DNA of 40,386 bases from DASUXY01 sp036377675 (lineage in GTDB: Bacteria > Bacillota > Bacilli > Bacillales > Amphibacillaceae), in the NCBI GenBank assembly GCA_036377675.1, contig DASUXY010000029.1, positions 1-40,386 on the forward strand, written 5' to 3'. Of this stretch, positions 1 to 8,818 are shown in pieces; position 1 is the stretch's first letter, and every line of letters starts with the position of its first letter. Under the pieces are notes generated by a model that ran no database searches, was not told the origin of the DNA, and saw nothing but the letters and a program-made list of their open reading frames with translations. Made by a program: the position numbers and the translations under genes.

Positions 1-888
1 TTGTAGTTTTCGAATCCATCCATCTCCATAACCGATCGGAATTGTACCAATCCATTCATCTTTCTCTGTTGTAAATGTTTTTCCGTAACTAATGGTTGTG
101 CCTGCTGGAACTTTTTTAATGTGAATGAGTTGACTATGCAATGAGAAGGCTTCCGCTAATTCAATCCGATCTTCTTCTTGAACTGCTTTTGAAGGATACA
201 ACCCATACATGGATATGCCAAAACGAATGTAATTATGCATACGCTGGGGAAACCGAATGGAAGCAGCACTGTTTCCAATGTGAATCATAACGGGTTGCGA
301 CCATAATTGTTTAAACTCTTGGAGAAGGTCATCAAAGCGCTCGTTTTGTTCGTAAAAGAATGTTAAATCTTTTTCGTCTGCTGTCGCAAAATGTGTATAT
401 ATACCCGTGAGCGATAAGGAGGGGTACTTTTTTAATTGATGAAGAACATCGTTTAGTTCATCTTTCGTACGAATCCCAATTCTCCCCATCCCTGTATCCC
501 ATTTCATATGAAGTTTCAATGGCTTAGGAAGTGATTGTCTCCCTGCTTCATCAAGCCATTCTGTTTGGAAAAAAGTCAATGTAATATCATGTTTACTTGC
601 GATTGGCACATATTTTGGGGATACCCAGCCTAAGACGAGAATTGGGGCCTTAATCGAAGCCTCACGTAGTACTAAAGCCTCCTCTAACAACGCAACTGCT
701 AGAGCTTTTGCCCCTGCTTCTAATGCTTTTTTAGCTACTCTGACACTACCATGTCCGTATCCATCTGCTTTAACAACAGCAATCATTTCAGTATGTCGTG
801 GCAATTTCCTTTTCATTTGTACGACATTATGTTCAATACAAGCTAAATCTATTTCCGCCCAAGTTCCTCTATATACTGTTTGAACCAC
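1..888 (-). CDS. alr: Alanine racemase (3' end outside the window)
   Basis: Interconverts L- and D-alanine with PLP, supplying D-Ala for peptidoglycan. The frame is open from a GTG at 886-888 to the window edge, giving 296 codons; the last 80-90 residues of a normal Alr lie outside. The start is GTG (VQTVYRGTWAEIDL) because GGGAGGAG sits about 10 bases upstream. Visible landmarks are the PLP-lysine motif AVVKADGYGHG near residue 40, the catalytic-tyrosine context ISYGKTF and the PIGYGDGW motif that follows it in Alr proteins. It lies downstream of the acpS-nnr-lipoprotein cluster in the same direction, as in Bacillus where alr follows acpS and ydcC. A 446-base gap with a terminator separates it from that cluster, so it probably has its own promoter. 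Confidence 0.95.
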   Translation of the reverse strand, partial: MVQTVYRGTWAEIDLACIEHNVVQMKRKLPRHTEMIAVVKADGYGHGSVRVAKKALEAGAKALAVALLEEALVLREASIKAPILVLGWVSPKYVPIASKHDITLTFFQTEWLDEAGRQSLPKPLKLHMKWDTGMGRIGIRTKDELNDVLHQLKKYPSLSLTGIYTHFATADEKDLTFFYEQNERFDDLLQEFKQLWSQPVMIHIGNSAASIRFPQRMHNYIRFGISMYGLYPSKAVQEEDRIELAEAFSLHSQLIHIKKVPAGTTISYGKTFTTEKDEWIGTIPIGYGDGWIRKLQ

Positions 889-1334
889 AGAATAGTCTCT
901 CCTCCCCAAAAGAAATGAGAACGTTCGCCTGTTGCAAACAGATTCTCTTACGTCTATTTTATACTATTTTCACTTACAAATATAGGTATTATTCCCCTTT
1001 TCACATAGTAAAATAACCGTTTATAATAACAAATTATATATATGGCGTTTAGGGAGATCCCTGCAAAGTGTTTATGAGCCAATTGCGAACATGAGCGCTT
1101 TTAGGGCAAGCAGACTCATGCCTGTTTATATGCATTCTACGACATATGTTACCGTTGTAGTCTTAAAAAGGATTGACAAGGTTGTTTCATTACCGTCAGG
1201 TGACTGGACAAGCTCAAATGTCATCCTTTTCTCATCATTTCCGATACGTAACAACATAGTGACAATTACCGTCTCCTTAAGAAGATAAAAAGCAGACTCT
1301 AATCATTCGTGAGCCTGCTCATCTGTTTATCCAT
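889..1334. other. Intergenic region upstream of alr
   Basis: No convincing gene. A 65-codon open frame on the plus strand (1091-1288) has no ribosome binding site and no recognisable motif, so I treat it as chance. The end nearest the lipoprotein gene holds that gene's terminator. On the minus strand, TTGCAG followed 17 bases later by ATATAT (about 1039-1067) is a weak alr promoter candidate. Confidence 0.4.
1285..1319 (-). terminator. Rho-independent terminator after the lipoprotein gene
   Basis: Arms at 1291-1299 and 1311-1319 pair except for one mismatch (AGCAGACTC with GAGCCTGCT). On the minus strand they are followed by a TTTTTATC run. It lies 15 bases beyond the lipoprotein stop codon and separates that operon from alr. 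Confidence 0.8.
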
Positions 1335-2357
1335 TTACTTCACTTCTTTTCCTGTAACGGATTGTGCAATCTCAATTAATTCTTCCTTCGTCAATTCATC
1401 GCTCGCTAAATAGTAGTTAACCCCTTGGTAAAACCATTCAATAGAGTTACTCGTTAGAACCCCGATCGTATGGCCTAAATTTACAATGTCTCCTTCAACT
1501 TCTTGAGGTGAAGATAGAGCTGGAATCGTATCCCGTCTCTCTTCTACTAATGTAAAGTTTTTATTACCCTTGTATGTTAAAATGAGCCGTTCCCCATTGT
1601 CGAGGGCTACTTCCTTTTTTTCTGTTAATTCGGCTCCTGCTGTATAATCGGGGAATAGAAAGGTGAACATATCATCTGATAAATCACTAGAAGCAGTAAT
1701 ATCTGCCAGTGCATGATTTGTCATCATATTTTCTTCTAATACGAAATCTTTTTCTTTAAATGTCGGATCCATTTCAAATTTAGAAAATTGCACCTCTACT
1801 AAAGGTTTGTTATCGGTATCCATCACTTTTACAAGCGTAGGCGTATAACTTTTTTTATCGATGTGTATTTCCTGATAAGGTAAATTGTTATTGCTTTGAT
1901 AGTTTGTTTTTGTATGAAAAATATAGTGTGATTCACTCGTTTCAAACTTCGCTTCAGGATCTTTTTTAATATCTTCGACGAGTGATTGCAACAAATAAGG
2001 TTGACTGCTATTGTGTGGCCATTCGGTCTGAAACTTAAAACTCTTATTCAAAGAGGGGGTAAGGACGTACACACCGTCTTCATTTTTTAAAATCATTTGA
2101 TTTCCCTTTTCATCCTTATCATGAGATAAGGCTACGCGATAAAAATCTTTCTTTTTATGCCAAACATCAATCATATATGTTTGGGCTTCTTCACCAGTAT
2201 TCATTTTCATTTCAGCTTTAACTTTGTAACCTTTCATTTCTTCTATTTTGTTATTTAATTTTTTCATCACTTTTTCCTGTGATGCTTCTCCGCAAGCAGC
2301 TAGTAGAAAAACGAATCCAATCATGATTAGGATTCTCATTGCAAACTTTTTTAGCAT
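1335..2357 (-). CDS. LolA-like lipoprotein, YdcC family
   Basis: A predicted lipoprotein anchored on the outer face of the membrane. The N-terminus has a hydrophobic stretch ending in the lipobox LLAAC, so the mature protein starts at that cysteine. The rest is soluble, with the alternating beta-strand character of the outer-membrane lipoprotein-sorting (LolA/DUF4367-like) family. B. subtilis ydcC occupies the same place beside acpS and alr. I place the start at the ATG at 2357 (MLKKFAMRI) because AGGGAG is 8 bases upstream; an ATG two codons earlier would be only 3 bases from that site. Precise role unknown; YdcC homologues are linked to sporulation or envelope quality control, which cannot be read from sequence. 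Confidence 0.85.
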   Translation of the reverse strand: MLKKFAMRILIMIGFVFLLAACGEASQEKVMKKLNNKIEEMKGYKVKAEMKMNTGEEAQTYMIDVWHKKKDFYRVALSHDKDEKGNQMILKNEDGVYVLTPSLNKSFKFQTEWPHNSSQPYLLQSLVEDIKKDPEAKFETSESHYIFHTKTNYQSNNNLPYQEIHIDKKSYTPTLVKVMDTDNKPLVEVQFSKFEMDPTFKEKDFVLEENMMTNHALADITASSDLSDDMFTFLFPDYTAGAELTEKKEVALDNGERLILTYKGNKNFTLVEERRDTIPALSSPQEVEGDIVNLGHTIGVLTSNSIEWFYQGVNYYLASDELTKEELIEIAQSVTGKEVK

Positions 2358-2418
2358 GGACATATCTCCCTTGTCTCAATTCCAATGGACAGAAGGAACA
2401 TGACCACCGACTACCGAG

Positions 2419-3933
2419 TTACAAAAATGTACGATATACACTTTTTATCCCTTCAATAACATCTGTGGCGACTAAGTCATAGTGCGAATGTTTTCGCTCA
2501 ACTTGAAGATCTGCTGATGTTCCGTGAATGAAGCATGCATTACAGAGCGCTTCGAAAATAGACTGTTCTTGCATAACCATTGCCAATATAACTCCTGTTA
2601 ACACATCTCCACTTCCACCTTTTGCCAGCCCTTGATTGCCTGTCGTATCGACAACTTGCTCTCCACTCGGTGATGTTATAATGGTGAATCTCCCTTTCAA
2701 AACAACATACGTTCCATACGTTTGAGCAAACTGCAACGAATACGAAAATGGCGAAGAAATAACGTCTTTAACAGACACGTTCAACAACATAGACATCTCG
2801 CCGAGGTGTGGTGTAATAATCGTCGGATCAGAGCGTTCATTAAGGACTTCTAAATACGAGCATAAGTGATTCAATCCATCCGCATCAATGATTAGAGGAC
2901 AATGAGCTCGTTTGATGATTTCCTTTACAAAGATTCCTGATTCCGGCTGACGGCCCATTCCGATTCCAAGTGCTATTGCGTCATAGTTTTCTAATGGTAA
3001 TTCCGTACCTGTTGTTATAAAACCATTTTTTTCCGATAGAAGCATATACATCGCTTCATTACATTGAGCAGATAATGATTGAATAACCGTCGGAATTGAG
3101 CCAGCCGTCAATAAACCTGCTCCGCTCCTTAAGGCCGCCTTTACCGTCATCGCAAGTGCACCTGGCATAGATGCACTTCCACCGATGGCTAAACCTCGCC
3201 CGTGAATTCCTTTGTACGCGTTTCGCTTTCGTTTCGGCATCGTCGCTTGAAATAATTCCTCTCTGTATACACGTTTTTGCGTAAATGTAGGAAAATTGTG
3301 TAAAGGATAACCGATCGATACGATGTCCCATTCTCCATAATAAGGGGCAGTGTGTTGTAAAAAAACGCTCATTTTAAATGCTCCTATGATTACGGTATAA
3401 TCAGCTTGTACAGATATAAACGATGTATTCCCTTCATCAGCTGGAAGCCCTGATGGAAGATCAACAGAAATGATATACGGCGATATCTTATTGACGGCAG
3501 AAACAAAAGATGCTAATGGCTCACGTAACTTCCCTTCGACACCCATTCCGATGATTGCATCAATTACGACATCCGTCCGTTCGAGCATTTCTGTTAACTG
3601 TCCTGTTTGCTCAATCTGTGATATCCGGCCACCACAATTAATAAACAGGCGCTTATTAAACAAGGCTTCATCTGTCATCTGTTGATCGGAAACGACTTGA
3701 ACGACTTGAACGTTGTAGTCTTCATTGTGTAACGTTCGGGCGACTACATATCCATCACCACCATTATTTCCTGGCCCGACAAGGACGAGCAATTCATTAT
3801 TTATGTCCACTTTCCGAACAATTTTTTCAGCTACGGCTCTTCCGGCATTTTCCATCAAAAGGTTTCCCAATCCAATATTTTGAATCGTATGGCGATCGAT
3901 ATCGTACATTTCTTTCGCGGTGACAATATACAA
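2419..3933 (-). CDS. nnr: Bifunctional NAD(P)H-hydrate epimerase / ADP-dependent dehydratase
   Basis: Repairs damaged NAD(P)H hydrates. The N-terminal YjeF/NnrE half (residues 1 to about 215) epimerises the R and S hydrates; it shows the glycine-rich stretch VGPGNNGGDGYVVAR and DVVIDAIIGMG. The C-terminal NnrD half is an ADP-dependent dehydratase with a ribokinase-like fold and the catalytic GSGDVLTG motif near the end. Length (504 residues) is normal for the fused form. The start is TTG at 3931-3933 with AGGAGGG 8 bases upstream. It lies between acpS and the lipoprotein gene on the same strand with short gaps, so the three are probably one operon. Confidence 0.95.
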   Translation of the reverse strand: MYIVTAKEMYDIDRHTIQNIGLGNLLMENAGRAVAEKIVRKVDINNELLVLVGPGNNGGDGYVVARTLHNEDYNVQVVQVVSDQQMTDEALFNKRLFINCGGRISQIEQTGQLTEMLERTDVVIDAIIGMGVEGKLREPLASFVSAVNKISPYIISVDLPSGLPADEGNTSFISVQADYTVIIGAFKMSVFLQHTAPYYGEWDIVSIGYPLHNFPTFTQKRVYREELFQATMPKRKRNAYKGIHGRGLAIGGSASMPGALAMTVKAALRSGAGLLTAGSIPTVIQSLSAQCNEAMYMLLSEKNGFITTGTELPLENYDAIALGIGMGRQPESGIFVKEIIKRAHCPLIIDADGLNHLCSYLEVLNERSDPTIITPHLGEMSMLLNVSVKDVISSPFSYSLQFAQTYGTYVVLKGRFTIITSPSGEQVVDTTGNQGLAKGGSGDVLTGVILAMVMQEQSIFEALCNACFIHGTSADLQVERKHSHYDLVATDVIEGIKSVYRTFL

Positions 3934-3992
3934 AATTGTTCCCTCCTACCCGCATTAAATAATATGAGACAACCTAGTTAAATATGCAGAGC

Positions 3993-4367
3993 TCATCCGT
4001 TACTTTCGGTAGATTCTTCGATAAGGACTTGAGCTACTGCGTATTCACGACTATGACTAATCGAGATAAATATTTTGCATGATTCATAACCAACTGCTGT
4101 TACGACGGGACCTCCTAAAGAATCAGTTAACACTTCAATATGTTGAAAGCTTAATTTCCCAATGCCTGTCCCAACTGCTTTGGCAAACGCTTCTTTTGCG
4201 GCAAATCTTCCGGAAAGAAATTCAAGGCGTCTTTGCTCACTTTGCAAAGAGAAAAATATTTTTTTCTCTTTTTCAGTTAAAACACGGTGCACAAATCGGT
4301 CGTTTTGTTGTATAGTCTTTTTAATACGGCTTATTTCAATAAGATCGATTCCAATCCCTTTAATCAT
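3993..4367 (-). CDS. acpS: Holo-[acyl-carrier-protein] synthase
   Basis: Transfers 4'-phosphopantetheine from CoA to the acyl carrier protein. The N-terminal GIGIDLIEISRI motif carries the Mg-binding aspartate, and the second motif FLSGRFAAKEAFAKA carries the conserved glutamate and lysine. Length of 124 residues matches the trimeric AcpS type. It is the first gene of the acpS-nnr-lipoprotein unit. A candidate promoter upstream reads TTTCAA, 17 bases, TATAAG (minus strand, 4394-4422). It sits inside the divergent control region shared with the rhomboid gene. Confidence 0.96.
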   Translation of the reverse strand: MIKGIGIDLIEISRIKKTIQQNDRFVHRVLTEKEKKIFFSLQSEQRRLEFLSGRFAAKEAFAKAVGTGIGKLSFQHIEVLTDSLGGPVVTAVGYESCKIFISISHSREYAVAQVLIEESTESNG

Positions 4368-4393
4368 TTCATGTATTACCTTTCTTTTTTATC

Positions 4394-4452
4394 CTTATAT
4401 GTAACAGCGATGACTCTTGAAAGGAGTTGACAAACGGAAAGCGAGTCATCGC
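4394..4452. promoter_or_regulatory. Divergent control region with a perfect 10-bp inverted repeat
   Basis: GCGATGACTC at 4407-4416 is repeated in reverse as GAGTCATCGC at 4443-4452, with 26 bases between. The first arm lies in the spacer of the candidate acpS promoter (-35 at 4417-4422, -10 at 4394-4399). The second lies just downstream of a plus-strand TTGACA at 4427-4432. This could be a two-site operator or a hairpin; the plus-strand -10 is poor, so the rhomboid promoter is uncertain. Confidence 0.45.
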
Positions 4453-4535
4453 TTATTTTCGAACTACAGCTAGATCCGTGTAATAATGAATAACGTCTAC
4501 ATCTATCATATACCTTTTTTATAAGGAGTGAAACA

Positions 4536-5300
4536 ATGTTCATTCGAACAGAAAGAAGTTTAAATGAATTTATTCGATTTTACCCTATTGTCTCGTCACT
4601 CATCATTGTCCATTTATTGTTATGGTTAATCATTAACTTTTTGCAAACACCGATTGGCGTCCAATTGTATGGATGGGGAGTAGGGAGCAATTTTTTCATC
4701 GAGCAAGGTGAATATTGGCGTTTAGTAACACCTATTTTTTTACATGCAGACCTCATGCACGTTTTGTTTAATTCCTTTGCACTCGTCCTATTCGGACCTG
4801 CTTTAGAACGAATGCTTGGAAAAGTAAAGTTCATCGCCAGTTATCTCGGTGCTGGAATCATCGGTAATATCGGTACATACTTTTTCGGACCTAGCGATAT
4901 TTGGTATACCCATGTCGGAGCATCAGGAGCGATTTATGGATTATTTGGCATGTACTTGTACATGGTTATTTTCCGAAAGGATTTAATCGACCCAGGAAGT
5001 GCGCAAATCGTCATCACCCTTTTAATTATCGGAGTCGTTATGACGTTTGCAAGACCTAACATTAATACACATGCCCATCTTTTTGGTCTAGTTGGTGGAT
5101 TGTTCATCGCACCTCTTGCATTAGCATCCACAACCCCTTTTTCCCGACGACAACGTACACATGATGACGATACGATCCAATTTGATCCAAACCGATGGAA
5201 GAAAAAACGAATTCCAGCCCACGTTAAAAAGAAAGTATTGTGGACGATCATCGGCATCCTTGTCGTCTTAGGATTACTTAATAAAGTTGGTTTCTTCTAA
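4536..5300 (+). CDS. Rhomboid family intramembrane serine protease
   Basis: A six-or-more-helix membrane protease that cleaves substrates within the bilayer. The catalytic serine is in GASGAIYG (S130) and the catalytic histidine in HAHLFGLVGG (about H181). The HVLFNSFAL helix carries the conserved asparagine. The C-terminus is a charged Arg/Lys/Asp linker followed by a last hydrophobic segment. Start ATG has AAGGAG 7-8 bases upstream. In B. subtilis a rhomboid-type gene (ydcA) sits in the same neighbourhood between ydbT and acpS. Substrate unknown. Confidence 0.93.
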   Translation: MFIRTERSLNEFIRFYPIVSSLIIVHLLLWLIINFLQTPIGVQLYGWGVGSNFFIEQGEYWRLVTPIFLHADLMHVLFNSFALVLFGPALERMLGKVKFIASYLGAGIIGNIGTYFFGPSDIWYTHVGASGAIYGLFGMYLYMVIFRKDLIDPGSAQIVITLLIIGVVMTFARPNINTHAHLFGLVGGLFIAPLALASTTPFSRRQRTHDDDTIQFDPNRWKKKRIPAHVKKKVLWTIIGILVVLGLLNKVGFF

Positions 5301-5315
5301 TCTCCTTTCTTCACT

Positions 5316-5340
5316 AAACAGCCCTAGAGAGGGGCTGTTT
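5316..5340. terminator. Bidirectional terminator between convergent genes
   Basis: Perfect 9-bp arms AAACAGCCC (5316-5324) and GGGCTGTTT (5332-5340) with a 7-base loop. A-rich on one side and T-rich on the other, it sits between the rhomboid gene and the convergent ydbT-like gene, overlapping the ydbT stop codon. Confidence 0.8.
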
Positions 5341-6775
5341 ATTCAGTTTGAAAAGAATACCATTCAGCTATAGAGCGAGCCTCCTCATCATCGAGCTCCT
5401 TAATGGTGTAATGATTTCCCGACCCAAGCATCCCGATAATGGATACTTTAATGGTCGCTAAGTTGTCCAGCCTCTGTAATTTATGTTGTTTCATTTCAAA
5501 CGCTTGGATACGTTTACGATGGATTCGCATCGTCACTTTGCTAAATGTCCGATAGCGAATCGTCAATCGCTCTCCATGCAAGCAAAAACCTCCATCTTGA
5601 TGTTGTAATGAGCCAAAAAAAATACTGCATACTACTAAAACGATCGATAATCCGAAATAATCGGGAATAGCATACAATAATCCGGCCATAATCGCTAATG
5701 CAGGTAACATCGAGCGAAATAAGTAATATTTTCGAGCCCGTTTAGGTAATTTTAGAAGTGGCCTTTCTTCTACTTCTGCATGGGTAGGGACAAATATTTG
5801 CAAAAACCGTTCCACTTCACTTCTTTTCATGATAGGAAAAAGGACCGTTGAAAAGTCCTCTCCAGATTCTAAAGAACCGCCCGCTACTTTAGCAAATACA
5901 GAGACATAGCCGAGTGGTTGTCTCACTAGATTTTCCTTCATTCCAATCGCTTGTATTCTTCGTAAAGGAATGGTTAGTTGTTTTTTTTCCAATAGACCCC
6001 TCGTAATCAATAGTTCATCATCATCTTTTGTTATCGTAAAGTTTCCGTACTTGATAACCGTCCCCATGACCCCTAAAACCCATAAAATGAACAGAAGAAT
6101 AAGGATGAAGCCACTCATCAACACAATGCTCGTCCGCATGATCCACTCTACGATGTTGTTAACTATTTCCACCGGAATAATTTGTTCTAGTTTTGAAAAT
6201 ACGACAGCTAAAACAGCCAAAACCGCACCGAAGCCACCAGACGTTGATCCAGCGATCCATAAACGCTTATTTGAAATTTTTTCCGATGGTCGACTCGGTC
6301 GTTCATGCTCAAACGATTTTATAGATGGCTCAGAAAAGTGTTTCAAATCATTTCTTAGCCGCTCACCCTCTTGCTTCGGAACAGCTTGTAATAATGCTTC
6401 AGCTCCTTTACCGCCTCCTGCTGTTTGGATTTCTATCTTCACGACATTCAACACTCGATGTAGGACACTTTGCGTCAAATCTATTGATTGAATGCGATGC
6501 TTCGAAATATATCTCTTATTGCGAACAAAAATTCCCTGCTCGATGCGTAACTCATCTTTTTCGATCCGATACGTATAGCGATACCAAGAAATCGTTATGA
6601 ATATGATGATAATTATGAAACATCCGAGTAAGATTAACAAATAATAGACCAATACTTTTCCTGAAAGTATAACAAATCCTGGGATGATGAAAAACAGAAA
6701 CTCTTTCAATACTTTCCATATGTCAAATAAAATAACGGCTGGGTGAAGGCGCTTCTGTTCAGACATCTTCTTCAT
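5339..6775 (-). CDS. ydbT: PH-domain membrane protein, YdbT type
   Basis: Membrane protein with repeated bacterial PH (DUF304/bPH_2) units. I see the unit pattern three times: IEKDELRIEQGIF with an ISKHRIQSIDL motif, ITKDDDELLITRGLL with IPLRRIQAIGM, and HGERLTIRYRTF with IHRKRIQAFEM. Paired hydrophobic segments lie between them near residues 15-60, 170-240 and 360-385. 478 residues is usual. The start overlaps the end of the ydbS-like gene by 17 bases, so the two are translationally coupled; a second ATG three codons in is equally possible. In B. subtilis YdbST has been linked to resistance against antimicrobial peptides from neighbours. Confidence 0.88.
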   Translation of the reverse strand: MKKMSEQKRLHPAVILFDIWKVLKEFLFFIIPGFVILSGKVLVYYLLILLGCFIIIIIFITISWYRYTYRIEKDELRIEQGIFVRNKRYISKHRIQSIDLTQSVLHRVLNVVKIEIQTAGGGKGAEALLQAVPKQEGERLRNDLKHFSEPSIKSFEHERPSRPSEKISNKRLWIAGSTSGGFGAVLAVLAVVFSKLEQIIPVEIVNNIVEWIMRTSIVLMSGFILILLFILWVLGVMGTVIKYGNFTITKDDDELLITRGLLEKKQLTIPLRRIQAIGMKENLVRQPLGYVSVFAKVAGGSLESGEDFSTVLFPIMKRSEVERFLQIFVPTHAEVEERPLLKLPKRARKYYLFRSMLPALAIMAGLLYAIPDYFGLSIVLVVCSIFFGSLQHQDGGFCLHGERLTIRYRTFSKVTMRIHRKRIQAFEMKQHKLQRLDNLATIKVSIIGMLGSGNHYTIKELDDEEARSIAEWYSFQTE

Positions 6776-7244
6776 CTACTTTTGCTAATGTCGAAATACG
6801 ATCCCTTAATTGGGAAGCATCTTCCTCCATAAGGGCGGGTATTTCATGTGTCGTTGCCGCTGTTGAAATCGTAACACTTGCCAAATTGAATTTTCGTAAA
6901 ATGGGGCCTTGCTTCGTATCAACATGCTGGACTCGAATCATTGGAATTAATGTTCGCGTCCGCATAACAATTCCATGCTGAATATAAATTTCCTGTTCAA
7001 AGACTTCGTAACGCCACCTTTTAAAACGTAACTTCGGTATTAAAAAAACAAATACATATGTACTTAAAATACCAATGCCCCAAGCGACCATTAGATAGCC
7101 GTATGGAAATTCAAAAGTGATCCAAGCAACTGTAACACCGATCAGACATAGCCAAAAGAAGATCATAAAAATCGCTGCAGTCATTTTCCAAACGTTTATG
7201 GAATCTTTTGCAATCGTATTGCGCGGTGGGTTCCTCAAAGCCAT
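6759..7244 (-). CDS. ydbS: PH-domain membrane protein, YdbS type
   Basis: 161-residue partner of YdbT: two transmembrane segments near residues 20-70 followed by one bPH_2 domain (VFEQEIYIQHGIV and IPMIRVQHVDT motifs). I use the ATG at 7244 (MALRNPPRNT) because GGAGG lies 9 bases upstream and the length then matches the family. A longer frame to 7307 has no ribosome site. Its 3' end overlaps ydbT. A promoter candidate lies at 7342-7372. Confidence 0.88.
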   Translation of the reverse strand: MALRNPPRNTIAKDSINVWKMTAAIFMIFFWLCLIGVTVAWITFEFPYGYLMVAWGIGILSTYVFVFLIPKLRFKRWRYEVFEQEIYIQHGIVMRTRTLIPMIRVQHVDTKQGPILRKFNLASVTISTAATTHEIPALMEEDASQLRDRISTLAKVDEEDV

Positions 7245-7341
7245 TCCTACATTCCTCCATCCTTTTAGACAGCGTAGGTCACTGCTTTTTAAAATAAATA
7301 ACTTCAATTATCTCTTAGAGGCACAATGACACTCCCATCTT

Positions 7342-7372
7342 ATTATACGAATACGCCTTTGAAAAGTTTCAA
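7342..7372 (-). promoter_or_regulatory. Candidate ydbST promoter
   Basis: Minus-strand TATAAT (7342-7347) with TTGAAA (7367-7372) 19 bases upstream. The -10 is perfect; the spacer is longer than ideal. It lies about 100 bases before the ydbS start. Confidence 0.5.
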
Positions 7373-7392
7373 CCAATCAACTGAGCCTTAAT

Positions 7393-7450
7393 CGAGTCAT
7401 CGACTCGTTTAGCGACTAACACCAAAGACTCTGACATAAGTCCTCTGGTG
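7393..7450. repeat. Two adjacent hairpins upstream of ydbS
   Basis: CGAGTC-atc-GACTCG near 7393-7407 is a short perfect hairpin. 7420-7450 can form a stem of about 12 bp with one bulge (CACCA with TGGTG outside, GACT with AGTC inside). Neither has a T run, so they are not ordinary terminators. Purpose unknown. Confidence 0.4.
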
Positions 7451-7483
7451 AAAGACTCATTTTTCCAGTTATCGGCTTTTAAG

Positions 7484-7512
7484 TTGACGTAACATTCTTA
7501 TTATTTTATTAT
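7484..7512 (+). promoter_or_regulatory. Sigma-A promoter for the YkvI-like gene
   Basis: TTGACG (7484-7489), 17 bases, TATTAT (7507-7512). The start codon is about 130 bases further on, leaving a long untranslated leader in which I recognise no riboswitch. Confidence 0.65.
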
Positions 7513-7650
7513 AAAAAAATGAGGTAAATTTAGAATAATGGGGAGATTTTGTCAACAGAGACGCTTTGAGCAAAAGGACAAGCTTCTTTGGATATGTACA
7601 CGAAAAAGTTTTTGAATGAACAGTATGTGACCTACAACTAGGAGGAGACT

Positions 7651-8724
7651 ATGCGTAACATATTAAAAATTGGAAGTGCTTTTATTGGAATTATCGTTGG
7701 GGCAGGATTTGCCTCTGGGCAAGAAATCTTACAATATTTCACGAGTTTCGGACATTTAGGAACAGCTGGAGCCATCGTTGCAACCATTCTCTTCGCTTAT
7801 TTAGGAATGACACTTACAAAGCTTGGTAGTCGAACAAAAACAACTTCACATAAAACTGTCATCTATCAAATAAGTGGTCGGTATCTAGGAATCATCGTCG
7901 ACTACGTCATTATCTTCACGTTATTTAGTGTCGGCGTCGTCATGATTGCTGGGGCAGGCTCTATTCTTCATCAACAATTTGGGTTACCTTCATATCTTGG
8001 CAGTTTAATTATGGCGATTCTCGTTATTGTAACCGTCATGTTAAATGTACAAAAGGTTATTTCTGTTATTGGCAGTGTTACACCGTTTCTCATTCTTGCG
8101 ATTGTACTCGTAGGAATATATAGCTTATTTACGATGAACCTCTCTTTCTCAGAGCTTGAACCGATTGCCAGACGACATGAAACACCTTTGCCGCATTGGT
8201 TTATTTCAGCAGTCAACTACGTTTCATTTAATATCGCAGTTGGTGCTGCTATGGCTCTCGTAACCGGAGGAGCAGAGAAAAATGAAAAAATAGCAACGAT
8301 CGGAGGATTCGTCGGAGGACTTGGGATTGGAGTGTTGATCATTCTTAGTCACTTAGCGATTTTTTCAAAAATAGACGTTGTAGCCGATTTTGATATGCCT
8401 CTCTTAAAGATTATTGATATGATTTCTCCTACCTTGGCTATTTTCATGTCTTTAATTTTATTCGGTATGATTTTTAGTACAGCGGTAAGTATGTTTTACG
8501 CTTTTACAGCTCGGTTTGTTGAAATGCAAACAAAAAAAGCAATTATATTCATTTTAATAACAGTTACAATTGGCTTTATCGCAAGTTTTGTCGGCTTTAC
8601 AGACTTGATTGCCTTCTTCTATCCCCTTATCGGATATTTAGGTCTATTTCTCATTGGAGCACTCATTTATGCACCATTTAAACTTGCTAAAGATGAAAAG
8701 CTTAGGGAGAATAGCGTTCGCTAA
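7651..8724 (+). CDS. YkvI-type multi-pass membrane protein
   Basis: 357 residues with about ten hydrophobic helices. The first helix carries the unwound-helix motif IVGAGFASGQEIL, typical of LeuT-fold (APC/NSS-like) transporters and of the YkvI family. A second amphipathic break follows at VSFNIAVGAAMALVTGG. These features suggest a secondary carrier, but the substrate is not known for this family and I do not assign one. Start ATG follows AGGAGGAG by 4-5 bases. It is a single-gene unit with its own promoter. Confidence 0.8.
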   Translation: MRNILKIGSAFIGIIVGAGFASGQEILQYFTSFGHLGTAGAIVATILFAYLGMTLTKLGSRTKTTSHKTVIYQISGRYLGIIVDYVIIFTLFSVGVVMIAGAGSILHQQFGLPSYLGSLIMAILVIVTVMLNVQKVISVIGSVTPFLILAIVLVGIYSLFTMNLSFSELEPIARRHETPLPHWFISAVNYVSFNIAVGAAMALVTGGAEKNEKIATIGGFVGGLGIGVLIILSHLAIFSKIDVVADFDMPLLKIIDMISPTLAIFMSLILFGMIFSTAVSMFYAFTARFVEMQTKKAIIFILITVTIGFIASFVGFTDLIAFFYPLIGYLGLFLIGALIYAPFKLAKDEKLRENSVR

Positions 8725-8739
8725 AGAAGGAGTGATGAA

Positions 8740-8772
8740 CGGGAGAGGTTCTAAGCTTTTGAGCCTCTCCCG
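8740..8772. repeat. Hairpin after the YkvI-like gene
   Basis: Perfect 9-bp arms CGGGAGAGG (8740-8748) and CCTCTCCCG (8764-8772). It lies 15 bases past the stop codon and probably ends or stabilises the transcript, although neither strand has a clear T run. Confidence 0.5.
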
Positions 8773-8818
8773 ATCTCCTTAATATACGGTTTTCCGATAT
8801 CACGGGGATATCTTAACA

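Noticed and set aside
1091..1288. 65-codon plus-strand frame upstream of alr
   Set aside because: No ribosome site, no recognisable motif, opposite to both neighbours and running into a terminator.
5970..6491. 173-codon plus-strand frame inside ydbT
   Set aside because: Antisense shadow of a clear PH-domain gene.
8796..8812. GATATC-N5-GATATC as terminator of the glpQ-like gene
   Set aside because: Short AT-rich arms, each self-palindromic, with no T run.
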